Positions 35,644-44,746 of a stretch of DNA of 64,000 bases are shown one piece after another. Within the stretch, counting starts at the first letter, position 1. Each line of letters opens with the position of its first letter. Position numbers and translations under genes: made by a program. Source of the DNA: JASGDN01 sp049840815 (GTDB lineage: Bacteria > Chloroflexota > Chloroflexia > Thermomicrobiales > UBA6265); contig JASGJI010000005.1 of assembly GCA_049840815.1 (NCBI GenBank), positions 310,001-374,000 of the forward strand, written 5' to 3'. Under the pieces are notes generated by a model. That model saw only the letters and a list, made by a program, of their open reading frames with translations, made no database searches and had not been told where the DNA came from.

Positions 35644-36750
35644 CTACTCCCCGTCCAATGGCGCGTCCGGCAACCCATACCAGGCGCGGGCCGTTCGCGA
35701 GAAGATGCGCTCCCGAAGGTCAGGCGGCAGCTTCGGAAAGGCGTGGGTCGGCGAATCGAAGTCCCAGTGCGGATAGTCGCTGGCGAACATCAGGATGTGC
35801 TCGGCATCCATCATCGCGAAGATCTGCATGAGCTGGCGCGGGTCGTCGGGGTTCTCCAGCGGCTGGCTGGAAATGCGGACGTGATCGCGGAGATAGGCCG
35901 AAGGCGCCTTGGTCAGCCACGGAACCTCGGACCGCAGCGCCTTCCACTCGGCATCGAGCCGCCACATCAGCGCCGGCAGCCAGGCAACACCCCCTTCGGT
36001 CAGCGTGACACCGAGACCGGGGAAGCGCTCGAAAACGCCCTCCGTGAGCATGCTCACCAGATGCGCCTGAAACGCGAGGGAGAGACATGTGTGCCATTCG
36101 ATGTAGTGCGTCGGGTAGCCCGGCGTGGGCTGGACATTGATGCCCATGCCGTCCGTGCCCGGATGAACGGCGAAGCGGAATCCATGCTTCTCGCACGCTT
36201 CGTAGATCGGGTAATACTGCCGCTGCCCGAGCGGAGCCCGCGCGCCGGAATCGGTCATCACCTGCACGAAGTGCGGATGTCCGGCCCACCGCTCGATCTC
36301 ACGGGCTGCGGCGACAGGGTCCTGGATATTGACGGTGATCGACCCCTTGAAGACGCCATCCGGGTTGTGCTTCGAGAGCCAGGTATCCGCCAGCCAATCG
36401 TTGAATGCCGCCGCGATCGCCGTCCCCATATCCGGATCGGGATGCAGGTTCGCAAAGGCGCGAGGCAGCAGGATGGCGTAGGCGATTCCATACTCGTCGA
36501 TCAGTTGCGTTCGCAGAAAGTCGGGATCGCACCCGGCCGGACCCCCACCGGGAGGATTGCTGTCCAGGCGCGATCCATGCACCGGATTCCCGTAGAAGCC
36601 GCGTCCTCCGCCGCCGAAGCGGTCGCGCCACGGCATCGGCAGATACGCGCGAATCTCGTCGTTCGAGCGGGGATAGGGATGGACATCGCAATCGACGATT
36701 CCTGTCCTCGCGTGCTGAACTGCGGTCGTACCCTCGGTCGCCGCCACCAT
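35644..36750 (-). CDS. amidohydrolase family 2 protein
   Basis: A 368-residue TIM-barrel metal-dependent hydrolase/decarboxylase (amidohydrolase_2, ACMSD-like). IVDCDVHPYPRSNDEIRAYL opens the protein with the D-x-H metal ligand pattern. The late FASDYPHWDFDSP motif (about residue 325) supplies the catalytic Asp and is characteristic. A His-rich middle (FRFAVHPGTDGMG) contributes another ligand. Members decarboxylate or hydrolyse aromatic-type acids; the substrate is unknown. ATG 36750 has AGGAG 8 nt upstream. Downstream is the Rieske protein, 4 bp away. Confidence 0.9.
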   Translation of the reverse strand: MVAATEGTTAVQHARTGIVDCDVHPYPRSNDEIRAYLPMPWRDRFGGGGRGFYGNPVHGSRLDSNPPGGGPAGCDPDFLRTQLIDEYGIAYAILLPRAFANLHPDPDMGTAIAAAFNDWLADTWLSKHNPDGVFKGSITVNIQDPVAAAREIERWAGHPHFVQVMTDSGARAPLGQRQYYPIYEACEKHGFRFAVHPGTDGMGINVQPTPGYPTHYIEWHTCLSLAFQAHLVSMLTEGVFERFPGLGVTLTEGGVAWLPALMWRLDAEWKALRSEVPWLTKAPSAYLRDHVRISSQPLENPDDPRQLMQIFAMMDAEHILMFASDYPHWDFDSPTHAFPKLPPDLRERIFSRTARAWYGLPDAPLDGE

Positions 36751-36982
36751 GTGCGTTGCTCCTTGCCGGGAGCGAGTGGGTCGATTCCGGCCACCGCGCA
36801 CCCCGGTTGACTGCCTTCTGGCGTGTGGCGACACGGTACGGCAGGTTCCGGAATCCCACAACGCCCGGAGCCCGCCGATCGAGCTCCCCCCTGGTTCCGT
36901 GAGGTTCCGAACGGCGGGGTTCAGAGAACCTTTGCTATGCTGGGGTGGAAGCACGCATCACGCACACGCGAAGGGACCCAAC

Positions 36983-37333
36983 ATGACGGAGATCGGCAGA
37001 TCCGGATGGGCACGACCGGATTCGGACTCGGTGGTCGGCTTTGCCATCTTTTTCCTGCTCTTCACGCTTGTGGGATATGTCATACACGCGCACATTCGCG
37101 CAGGTCGTTCCCACTGGCTGAAGACCGGGATCGTCGGCCTCTGTTTCACGATCGCGATTCTCTATGGATTCGCGGTCGGCCTGTGGGTCGTGGACCGGCT
37201 GGGCATCTACGAGCCGTATGCCACCGACCTGCGCCCAATCCCCGAAACGGAGACCAACCGCGTCTTCCTGCCGAACGGCGCCGAACTGGAACCGACCTTT
37301 GCACCCGAACCCACGCGCATCCCTGCTACCTGA
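36983..37333 (+). CDS. small two-helix membrane protein (116 aa)
   Basis: A 116-residue protein with two hydrophobic segments (VGFAIFFLLFTLVGYVIHA, about 18-36, and GIVGLCFTIAILYGFAVGLW, about 49-68) and a Pro/Glu/Thr-rich C-terminal tail, probably outside. No family is recognised. AAGGGA precedes ATG 36983 by 6 nt. A 21-nt motif 54 bp upstream recurs before the exporter gene at 37478. Confidence 0.62.
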   Translation: MTEIGRSGWARPDSDSVVGFAIFFLLFTLVGYVIHAHIRAGRSHWLKTGIVGLCFTIAILYGFAVGLWVVDRLGIYEPYATDLRPIPETETNRVFLPNGAELEPTFAPEPTRIPAT

Positions 37334-37477
37334 ACGATCGGCCAAACCTTATGTCGCGTATGGTAGAATAGTGGCATTGTAGCGGCACCGTGTGCGCGGT
37401 CGACTGGCCCAGGAACGGCGGGTTCAGGGAACGGCGGAGCTGTCCGATCCGATTCGTTGGAAAGGATGGATCACGTC

Positions 37478-37801
37478 ATGGCCTGGATCGTTGTCATTGT
37501 TGCTGGCTTGTTCGAAGTTGCGATGGCGCTCTCCCTGAAGGAGAGCCACGGTTTCTCCCGCCCCCTCCCCTCGGTTCTCTTTGTGGTGTTCGCCATCATC
37601 AGCTTCGGATTGCTCTCGTTCGCGCTGCGGACGCTGCCCATCGGGACCGGCTATGCGGTCTGGACCGGTGTGGGCGCGGTCGGAACGGCGATCGTGGGGA
37701 TCACCTTCCTTGGCGAGCCACGCGATGCCCTGCGTCTCGCCTCGATCGCGCTGATCGTGGCCGGGGTCGCCGGATTGCGGATCGCGGGTGGCAGTCACTG
37801 A
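37478..37801 (+). CDS. SMR-family exporter (Gdx/SugE-like)
   Basis: A 107-residue small multidrug resistance protein with four membrane helices that works as an antiparallel dimer. The essential membrane Glu is in MAWIVVIVAGLFEVAMALSL (about residue 13). The loop PIGTGYAVWTGVGAVGTAIV (about 58-77) is characteristic of the Gdx subgroup, which exports guanidinium ion, and not of EmrE-type drug exporters. ATG 37478 is preferred, although ATG 37466 is possible. Gdx genes are often controlled by guanidine riboswitches, but I could not convincingly fold one in the leader. Confidence 0.88.
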   Translation: MAWIVVIVAGLFEVAMALSLKESHGFSRPLPSVLFVVFAIISFGLLSFALRTLPIGTGYAVWTGVGAVGTAIVGITFLGEPRDALRLASIALIVAGVAGLRIAGGSH

Positions 37802-37839
37802 GCGACGTCGGCACACGTCACCGAGCCACGCCCCTCGAC

Positions 37840-38550
37840 TCACGAAGCGGATTCGTTGTAATCCGGGGATTTCACGGGGCCGAAATGATCGACAGGCCAG
37901 TTCGTGAAGAACACCTTCCCCACGATCGCCGAGATCTTCACGGGACCGAACGCCCGTGAATCGGAACTGTGCTCGCGGTTATCGCCCAGCACATAGACAC
38001 TGTCCGGCGGGACCGTGAGCGAACACCACTGGTCGTTGTTGCAGAAGGTGATCGCGCCATCGATGTACGACTCGGAAAGCGGCTGCCCATTCACGAAGAC
38101 GATGCCATCGTGAAAGCTGACGGTCTCGCCAGCCAGAGCAACGACACGCTTCACATAGGGGGAATCGGCGCTCACCGGCGGGTTCAGCACCACGATGTCA
38201 CCACGCTTCGGCAGCCCGAACGTCACATCCTCGCCACTCCCGACATCGACACCGGGAATGACGTTCATCCAGGAGGTCACGTTCACATCGGCGTAGGCGA
38301 GGCGATTGACGAAGAGGTGCTCGCCGTTCTCAAGCGACGGATTCATGCTTGCGCCGTCCACCTCGAACGGCATCAACACCATCCGTAGTCCGAAGAAGAC
38401 CACGACGATGACAAGCAGCAGCTCCACGATCTCCCGGAACAGCGAACGCCCGGAGGCGCTTCTGGCCCGAGCGGTCTCCGCCGTGGGCTTCTCCGCCGTT
38501 GGGTCCGTGGTCCCATCCTGGGCGGGGTCTCGTTCCGGTTCAGTGTGCAC
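37840..38550 (-). CDS. lepB: signal peptidase I
   Basis: A 236-residue membrane serine protease that removes signal peptides from exported proteins. After an acidic Thr/Ala-rich N-terminus comes one membrane anchor (IVELLLVIVVVFFGLRMVLM, about 40-60). The catalytic Ser is in FEVDGASMNPSLENGEHLF, the Lys in SPYVKRVVALAGETVSF, and the conserved YVLGDNREHSSDSRAFGPV is near the end. GTG 38550 with GGGGGA 8 nt upstream is the likely start; the longer open frame upstream is not protein-like. The convergent SMR gene ends 38 bp away. Confidence 0.93.
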   Translation of the reverse strand: MHTEPERDPAQDGTTDPTAEKPTAETARARSASGRSLFREIVELLLVIVVVFFGLRMVLMPFEVDGASMNPSLENGEHLFVNRLAYADVNVTSWMNVIPGVDVGSGEDVTFGLPKRGDIVVLNPPVSADSPYVKRVVALAGETVSFHDGIVFVNGQPLSESYIDGAITFCNNDQWCSLTVPPDSVYVLGDNREHSSDSRAFGPVKISAIVGKVFFTNWPVDHFGPVKSPDYNESAS

Positions 38551-39060
38551 GTCGATGGTCCCCCTGCACAGGTGGCGGGCAGGCGAGACGATTGGGCCAC
38601 CCGCTTGCGGTGAGTATAGGGACTCGCACGGCACCCGGCCACGCACCGGCGACACGCCATCCCCAGCACATTCCCGGTGTTCTCTCTGTCGGCTCAGAGA
38701 TGCCCCTGCGACGATGGGACAGACACGCCGGGCGGAGGAGCAAATCCGGCGAATACCGCGGCATCTGGTGGTGTCGAGCCCACGGTCCGGTTCGTGCAGG
38801 AGTCCAAGCGTTCTCGCAGGAACTGGTGCAGAAGCGCCGAACCATGCGAAACGAACCGCAACCGGTGCTCGTTGCGAGAGGGTTGCAGCGGAGTACAATC
38901 CGCGCTTCCGGCAATTCTGGCCGGCCTGGCTCGATCCCACGCGGATCATGACAGGAAGGGGGTCCTATTTCACGAAACCGAATCGCACGCGTGGTGCGAT
39001 CGCGGTCAACGAAATCCGGTTCGAGCTATCGAGAACACCTCAGAGGGAGGGGATCTCAGA
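38551..39060. other. divergent intergenic region
   Basis: About 510 bp between lepB and the LPXTG-type gene. Apart from the promoter candidate at 38872-38899 I see no gene. Open frames on both strands are rich in Arg, Ser and Pro and lack family features. Confidence 0.5.
38872..38899 (+). promoter_or_regulatory. candidate promoter for the LPXTG-type gene
   Basis: TTGCGA (38872-38877) and TACAAT (38894-38899) with a 16-nt spacer. It would give a leader of about 155 nt before ATG 39061. Confidence 0.45.
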
Positions 39061-39321
39061 ATGGGTGCTACGTCCATGATCAAGCGCACGCTGCTGGCCT
39101 TCGCGTTCACGTTCCTCATCGCTGCCGGCATGGGCCAGGCGGTCGCCGCGCAGGACTCCACGCCGGTCGCGACGGAGACAACGGCTGCCGCCGCCTTGCC
39201 GAGCACGGGCACGGGCTCCTCGCAGGACAACTCCAGCACGATGCTGCTGATCGGCTTCGTCGCGGCGGTCGGACTCGTCGGTGTGTCCGGCTACACGGCA
39301 TTCCGCCGCAGCTCTCGCTAG
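39061..39321 (+). CDS. small LPXTG-type surface protein (86 aa)
   Basis: An 86-residue exported mini-protein. The signal peptide is IKRTLLAFAFTFLIAAGMGQ followed by AVAAQD. The mature part is only about 20 residues of Thr/Ala/Val before an LPSTG sortase motif, then a membrane helix (MLLIGFVAAVGLVGVSGYTA) and a basic FRRSSR tail: a complete sorting signal. Nearly the whole mature protein is the sorting signal, so it may act as a wall decoration or membrane peptide. A GGGAGGGG site lies upstream. No sortase gene is present in this window. Confidence 0.78.
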   Translation: MGATSMIKRTLLAFAFTFLIAAGMGQAVAAQDSTPVATETTAAAALPSTGTGSSQDNSSTMLLIGFVAAVGLVGVSGYTAFRRSSR

Positions 39322-39411
39322 TCGGATCTGCCTGCGGCAACGCTGGCACAGCCGCCCGGCGTGGGAATGGCACGCCGGTGCAGTCGTCGCCATACAGAAC
39401 GCCGCATGATG

Positions 39412-39449
39412 CGACTGCCCGGAACGGAGGCTACCGTTCCGGGCAGTCG
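39412..39449 (+). terminator. terminator hairpin
   Basis: Perfect 16-bp stem (39412-39427 with 39434-39449) and a 6-nt AGGCTA loop, 90 bp after the LPXTG-type gene. Confidence 0.8.
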
Positions 39450-39567
39450 TGCGTCTCTCGCATCCGTGCCCCATCCCGGCGGCGGCTGTCCGTTCCGATG
39501 GTAGGCTGAAACCGTCGCTCCTGATGCGGCGTCTCCCCAGTCACCCGGCCTTCCGGAGGAGCATCCC

Positions 39568-40086
39568 ATGCCCCGACCCAAGCTCGTCCCCGCCCACGGC
39601 CTCCATCGCATCATCGTCAGCACGATTGCGATCGTCATGATTGCATCGTCGGGACTCGTAGCCCGGACGAACGCGGAGGACCTGCCAACCATCCAGCCCG
39701 GCGACGGCCTTGCGGCGACGCAGTTCGTCTGGCTGCTCGACCGCATCAACACCGGTGGCGGCGATATCAGCGCGGAGGAGATCACGGCGCACTTCACGGC
39801 GCGATTCGTGGCTGCCGTCGGCGTGGACGCCATTGCCGCGCAGGTTCACGAGGCCGCCGTGGCCTACGCGCCGCTCACCATCGTGACCGTGATTCAGGAG
39901 ACCGAGGATCTGGTCCATGTCCAGGCGCGGGCAAAGGATAGCGCCCTCGTGGTGATCGCCGTTTCCATCGAGCATTCGGACGAGAAGATCGCCGGATTCA
40001 TCTTCCAGCCGGGCGAGGCCGACCGGCCATTCGCAACACCCGCCGGAACGCCAGAGGGGTCGCCGGTGGCGTCCCCGGCAGCCTGA
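39568..40086 (+). CDS. secreted hypothetical protein (172 aa)
   Basis: A 172-residue exported protein. The signal peptide spans about residues 14-36 (RIIVSTIAIVMIASSGLVAR), with cleavage after TNA. The mature domain of about 110 residues alternates helices and strands (ATQFVWLLDRINTGGGDISA, then FVAAVGVDAIAAQVHEAAVA) and ends in a low-complexity TPAGTPEGSPVASPAA tail like those of other secreted proteins here. The helical start weakly recalls the ORF12/LpqF-type helical domain; I do not assert that. Function unknown. Confidence 0.68.
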   Translation: MPRPKLVPAHGLHRIIVSTIAIVMIASSGLVARTNAEDLPTIQPGDGLAATQFVWLLDRINTGGGDISAEEITAHFTARFVAAVGVDAIAAQVHEAAVAYAPLTIVTVIQETEDLVHVQARAKDSALVVIAVSIEHSDEKIAGFIFQPGEADRPFATPAGTPEGSPVASPAA

Positions 40087-40202
40087 CCGCCACCGGCCAC
40101 CGCAAACACGGATTTCGCACATTCGACACGGAAGCGACACATTCCACGGGTAGGCTGAGCCTAAGCATTCGCCACCGTTCACCCCGCTGGAAGGATCTCT
40201 CG

Positions 40203-41693
40203 ATGCCGAAGACCCTCACAACGCCGTTGTCCCGACGCACCGTCGCTGCAATGTTGGGCGGCTCGGTGCTCGCCCTGGCAGCAGGCCCGACGCTCGCGCA
40301 CGACGGCCCTCACGACGCCACGCCAGACGCCTCACCGAGCGCGTCGCCGGTCGCGGCGTCTGTCCCCGCCCCTACCACGGCGGATGTGCTTCCCGCCTAT
40401 CGGGATCTTGCCGAAGCCATCCAGCAACGCGGCAAGGCCGTTGTCGACGCCCTCCTGACCGGCAAGACCGAGTCGCTGGCAGCCATGCTCTCGCCGGAGA
40501 TGGCCAGCGCATTTCCCGCCTCACAGGTCACTGCTGATATCGCCCAGTTGCAGGCGAACCAGGTCCGCTTCTCCTTCCTCGAGGTTGGCGCCCATTGGGC
40601 AGGCACGGTCGGCACCGGGCTGATCACCGGCTTCTTCCAGCAGGGCGGCTTCCGCGACACCTTCACGATGACGCCGAAGGATGGCCAAGCCAGCCCCACG
40701 GCCGATGCGACCCCGGTGATCGAAACGCAGAGCTATCCGGCTGGCACCTGGTCCGGGATGCTGGATACCCTGAAGCTCCCCTTCGAAATCACCCTGAGCG
40801 GCGACGGCACGACCCCGGCCGCGACACTCACGATCGCGGAGCAGGGTATCATTGGCGTACCACTCGCCGATGTCGCCTTCCTGCCGGAAGCACGATTCGG
40901 CGCGGTGACAATGGAGCGGGCCGTCCCCCTCAATCCGGCGCTGCATACCTATGGCCAGGTCCGCGAATGGGCCGGCGCGGAGGTGCAGATCGACGCCTCC
41001 TTCGACGGCGATGCGGTCACCGCGCTCCAGATCCAGCCGACCATCATCCTGCCGGAGGACCCGGCAGCCGGATACACCTCCACCGTCACCTACCGCCTGC
41101 CGTGGCAGGAGGGTGCCTGGTTCACGTTCTGGGGCGGCGACACGGAGTTCGAGAACTACCATGCCGTCAGCCCAAGCCAACGCCACGCCTACGACATCGT
41201 GGTCTGGAAGGACGGCTCCACCTTCGATGGCGATGGCTCCCAGGCAGACCAGTACTGGATCTGGGGCCAACCGCTGACCGCCCCCGCCGCGGGCACCGTC
41301 GTGGAGGTCCTGAACGACCAGCCCGACCAGAAGCCAGGCCCGCCGTTGGCCGAGACAAATCCCGACGCTTTCAAGACCCTCCACCCGGCGGGAAATCACA
41401 TCGTCCTGCAGACAGCGGATCATGAATTCGTCTTCATGGCCCACATGCAGCGCGGCTCCGTCCGCGTGCAGCAGGGCGATATCCTTGAGGCTGGGGACAT
41501 CGTCGGCCTTGTCGGAAACTCGGGCAACACGAGCGAGCCACACCTGCACATCCACGTCCAGAATGTGGAAGGCTTCTCCGATCCAAAGGCCGCTGGCCTC
41601 CCGCTCATCTTCTCCAGCCTGACAGTCGACGGTGCGCCCTCCATCGGCAAGGAGCTTGTCCAGGGGTCGTTCGTGGAGCCTGTCGCAGGCTGA
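40203..41693 (+). CDS. secreted M23-family metallopeptidase-like protein
   Basis: A 496-residue exported protein. A twin-arginine leader (PLSRRTVAAMLGGSVLALAA) is followed by a Ser/Pro/Ala linker and a roughly 250-residue domain of unknown type (about 60-300). The C-terminal M23 (LytM/peptidase) domain is at about 320-480: zinc ligands in SQRHAYDIVVW (H-x-x-D) and EPHLHIHVQ (H-x-H), with the conserved GDIVGLVGNSGNTSEPHLHI. M23 enzymes cleave peptide bridges in peptidoglycan. It is encoded between two other exported proteins. Confidence 0.88.
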   Translation: MPKTLTTPLSRRTVAAMLGGSVLALAAGPTLAHDGPHDATPDASPSASPVAASVPAPTTADVLPAYRDLAEAIQQRGKAVVDALLTGKTESLAAMLSPEMASAFPASQVTADIAQLQANQVRFSFLEVGAHWAGTVGTGLITGFFQQGGFRDTFTMTPKDGQASPTADATPVIETQSYPAGTWSGMLDTLKLPFEITLSGDGTTPAATLTIAEQGIIGVPLADVAFLPEARFGAVTMERAVPLNPALHTYGQVREWAGAEVQIDASFDGDAVTALQIQPTIILPEDPAAGYTSTVTYRLPWQEGAWFTFWGGDTEFENYHAVSPSQRHAYDIVVWKDGSTFDGDGSQADQYWIWGQPLTAPAAGTVVEVLNDQPDQKPGPPLAETNPDAFKTLHPAGNHIVLQTADHEFVFMAHMQRGSVRVQQGDILEAGDIVGLVGNSGNTSEPHLHIHVQNVEGFSDPKAAGLPLIFSSLTVDGAPSIGKELVQGSFVEPVAG

Positions 41694-41874
41694 TATCGAC
41701 ATTGCGAATCGCGATAGGAGGCGGGGCGATCATGCGTCCCGCCTCTCGTCCAGCCGATTCCCGGCGAACGCCCAGCCCATAACGGCCCGTGACGTGCGAC
41801 GATTGGGGTATTCGGCAGGCAGCTGGCATCCCGAAGGCATTGCCGCGCCGTCGCACGATCAGAGAGGGCATCCC

Positions 41875-43110
41875 ATGACTGCACCCCGACCCCGCTGCAC
41901 GTTCTCTCCCGTCTCCCCGACCCGTCGTGAGGTGATCGGCACCGCGGCGGCGCTCTCGCTCGTCGGGGTGCTTCCGTTCACCGCGCCCCACAAGGCCGCC
42001 GCGCAGGAATCTGGCGTCTTCGATCCGGCCACCTTCGCCGTCGGGTTCGATACATTCGCCAGCGGGTTCGAAAAGCCGGTCTTCGTCACGCACGCCGGAG
42101 ACGGCTCCGGGCGCGTCTTCGTGATCGAGCAATCGGGCCGCATCCGGATCATCGCCGATGGCCAGACGGCAGAGACGCCCTTCCTCGACATCACCGACCG
42201 CGTCGGCTCCTCCGGCAACGAGCAGGGCTTGCTCGGCCTTGCCTTCGCGCCGGACTACGCGACGAGCGGCGCGTTCTATGTCGACTACACCGACGCCCGT
42301 GGAAACACGGTCGTCTCACGCTTCACCGCGAAGGACGATAGCGCCGACCCCGCCAGCGAAGCGGTCATCCTCCAGCAGGAGCAACCTGCCGAGAATCACA
42401 ATGGCGGCGACCTCGCGTTCGGGCCGGACGGGTTTCTGTACATCAGCTTCGGCGATGGCGGCGGCCAGGGCGACCCGGACGGCAACGGGCAGAACCTGGG
42501 CACATGGCTCGGCAAGATCCTGCGCATCGACGTCTCGAAGGCGGACGGGGAGACACCCTACACCGTGCCGGAGGACAACCCGTTCGTCACCACGGATGGC
42601 GCGCTGCCGGAGATCTTCTTCTACGGCCTGCGAAATCCCTGGCGCTTCAGCTTCGACCGGGAAACGGGCGATGTCTGGATTGGCGATGTCGGCCAGAGCA
42701 TGTACGAGGAAATCGACGTCGTCGCGGCGGTCGACGCGAAGACCGGCGGCCAGAACTTCGGATGGAACATCAAGGAAGGCGATTCGTGCTACAACGCCGA
42801 TTCCTGCGACGACGCAGGCCTGACACCGCCCGTCTTCGTCTACTCGCACGACGATGGTGGCTGCTCGGTCACGGGCGGCTATGTCTATCGGGGATCGTCG
42901 GTCCCGTCGCTGGTGGGCACCTACCTCTGCGCGGATTACTGCTCCGGCCTGGTGTGGGGCATCGGCCCGGATGGTAACGGAGGCTTCGTGGCCGCAACGC
43001 CAGTGGAGTCGGGGCTTTCCATATCGTCCTTTGGCGAGGACGAGGGAGGGGAGCTCTATGTGACGGACATCGGCGGCGGTGGCGTCTACCGAATCACCGC
43101 AGGTTCCTGA
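41875..43110 (+). CDS. PQQ-dependent sugar dehydrogenase-like protein (Tat-exported)
   Basis: A 411-residue six-bladed beta-propeller of the soluble glucose/sorbosone dehydrogenase (GSDH) family. The leader has TRREVIGTAAALSLVGVLP (twin arginine). The mature part has SGNEQGLLGLAFAPDYATSG and the active-site region AENHNGGDLAFGPDGFLYIS, with the conserved GDGGGQGDP and GLRNPWRFSFD. These enzymes oxidise aldoses with PQQ in the cell envelope. Several members do not bind PQQ, so activity is inferred. ATG 41875 is preceded by GAGAGGG. The terminator at 43191-43229 follows. Confidence 0.88.
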   Translation: MTAPRPRCTFSPVSPTRREVIGTAAALSLVGVLPFTAPHKAAAQESGVFDPATFAVGFDTFASGFEKPVFVTHAGDGSGRVFVIEQSGRIRIIADGQTAETPFLDITDRVGSSGNEQGLLGLAFAPDYATSGAFYVDYTDARGNTVVSRFTAKDDSADPASEAVILQQEQPAENHNGGDLAFGPDGFLYISFGDGGGQGDPDGNGQNLGTWLGKILRIDVSKADGETPYTVPEDNPFVTTDGALPEIFFYGLRNPWRFSFDRETGDVWIGDVGQSMYEEIDVVAAVDAKTGGQNFGWNIKEGDSCYNADSCDDAGLTPPVFVYSHDDGGCSVTGGYVYRGSSVPSLVGTYLCADYCSGLVWGIGPDGNGGFVAATPVESGLSISSFGEDEGGELYVTDIGGGGVYRITAGS

Positions 43111-43190
43111 TCGACTTCATCTGTCCTGTCCTCGCCACGCCTGAGTCAGCTTCGTCCCCCTCGTAATGTCGCCACACTGCCCCATGCACA

Positions 43191-43229
43191 GCGATCCCCC
43201 GATGCGCCGGACACGCATCGGGGGATCGC
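43191..43229. terminator. bidirectional terminator hairpin
   Basis: Perfect 16-bp stem (43191-43206 with 43214-43229) and a 7-nt loop between the convergent sugar-dehydrogenase-like and metY genes. Confidence 0.9.
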
Positions 43230-43327
43230 TTCAGGTCTTGAGGAGGACCCGCACGGTTGGTGGACCGGCCAGCGGGCGACCCGGCGGGCCGGTCAGATGG
43301 ACACTCGGGGTAAGGTCCGATCCGGGA

Positions 43328-44620
43328 TCAGACCTTCGCCAGCGCCTGTTCGAGGTCGGCGATGAGATCGCCAACCGTCTCCAGGCCGACCGAGACACGA
43401 ATGAAGTCGGGAGTGACGCCCGTGGACACCTGCTCCTCCTCCGTCAGCTGGGAGTGCGTGGTCGTCGCCGGGTGGATGATCAGCGACTTCGCATCGCCGA
43501 TGTTCGCGAGGTGGGAGAAGATCTTGACGTTCTCGATCACGGTCTTGCCCGCTTCGAGACCGCCGCGCACGCCGAAGCCGAGGATCGCGCCGTAGAGGCC
43601 CTGATGCCAATACTTCTGGGCCGTCTCGTACGCCGGGTGGCCGGGCAGACCCGGATAGTTCACCCACGAGACCTTCGGGTGCTCGTTCAGGAACTTGGCG
43701 ACGGCCAACGCGTTCTGGCTGTGCCGCTCCATCCGCACCGGCAGCGTCTCCACGCCCTGGAGGATCAGGAACGAGTTGAACGGGCTGATGGCCGCCCCGG
43801 TATCGCGGATGCCCTGCACGCGCGCCTTGATGATGTACGCCAGCGGCCCGACCGCCGGAACGTAGGCGACGCCGTGATAGCTCGGGTCCGGCTCGGTGAG
43901 ATCCGGGAAGCGCCCGGATGCCGCCCAGTCGAAGTTGCCGGAATCGACGATGATGCCGCCGAGCGACGTGCCGTGCCCGCCGATGAACTTGGTCAGCGAA
44001 TGCACCACGATGTCGGCGCCATGCTCGAACGGGCGGACGAGATACGGCGACGGGATGGTGTTGTCGATGATGAGGGGCACGCCGGCGGCGTGCGCGGCAT
44101 CGGCGACGGCGCGAATGTCGAGCGTCAGGAGGTCCGGGTTGCCGATCGTCTCGGAGTAGACGGCCTTCGTCTTGTCATCGATCGCGGCGGCGACGGCCTC
44201 GGCGTTCGATTCGACGAACTTGACCTCGATGCCCAGCTTCGGCAGCGTGTAATGGAAGAGGTTGTAGGTGCCACCATAGAGACTGGTCGTGGAGACGATG
44301 TTGTCCCCGGCGCTGGCGATGTTCAGGATCGCCGCCGTCTCCGCCGCCTGCCCGGACGCAAACGCGAGCGCGCCGACGCCACCTTCCAGCGAGGCGATGC
44401 GCTGCTCCAGCACGTCGGTCGTCGGATTCATGAGGCGGGTGTAGATGTTGCCGAACTCGCGCAACCCGAAGAGGTTGGCGGCGTGCTCGGTGCTGTTGAA
44501 CACATACGATGTCGTCTGGTAGATCGGCACCGCACGCGAGTTAGTGGTCGGATCGGCCACCTGGCCGGCGTGGAGCGCGCGCGTCTCGAATCCAAGCTGC
44601 GTGTTCTCGGTATCAGTCAC
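43328..44620 (-). CDS. metY: O-acetylhomoserine sulfhydrylase
   Basis: A 430-residue PLP enzyme that converts O-acetylhomoserine and sulfide to homocysteine, the direct sulfhydrylation route to methionine. FETRALHAGQVADPTTNSRA opens it and the PLP lysine is in VHSLTKFIGGHGTSLGG (about residue 207). Other landmarks are IYQTTSYVFNS, ALAFASGQAAETAAIL, and the C-terminal LIIHPATTTHSQLTEEEQ. Length is normal for MetY. It lies 191 bp downstream of metX in the SAM-riboswitch operon, with a palindrome (44747-44802) between them. Confidence 0.94.
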   Translation of the reverse strand: MTDTENTQLGFETRALHAGQVADPTTNSRAVPIYQTTSYVFNSTEHAANLFGLREFGNIYTRLMNPTTDVLEQRIASLEGGVGALAFASGQAAETAAILNIASAGDNIVSTTSLYGGTYNLFHYTLPKLGIEVKFVESNAEAVAAAIDDKTKAVYSETIGNPDLLTLDIRAVADAAHAAGVPLIIDNTIPSPYLVRPFEHGADIVVHSLTKFIGGHGTSLGGIIVDSGNFDWAASGRFPDLTEPDPSYHGVAYVPAVGPLAYIIKARVQGIRDTGAAISPFNSFLILQGVETLPVRMERHSQNALAVAKFLNEHPKVSWVNYPGLPGHPAYETAQKYWHQGLYGAILGFGVRGGLEAGKTVIENVKIFSHLANIGDAKSLIIHPATTTHSQLTEEEQVSTGVTPDFIRVSVGLETVGDLIADLEQALAKV

Positions 44621-44746
44621 CCGTATCTGTCCTTTTCCGGCGTCATGCCGGGATGTGTGCCCGCACTGGAAGGCGACGACCTGTCACCTCGCCCATATTC
44701 AGAAGTCCCATGTTCGCGCCGGTTCGAGTGGGTTGTGGCGATTCCC

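Noticed and set aside
32184..35831. 1,215-codon plus-strand frame over mprF
   Set aside because: Antisense shadow; Arg/His/Gln-rich with no domains.
37381..37477. Guanidine riboswitch feature
   Set aside because: Only short fragments resemble known consensus; no fold found by eye.
38677..39060. Upstream extension of the LPXTG-type gene
   Set aside because: The frame is open but not protein-like, and the ribosome binding site and signal peptide fit ATG 39061.
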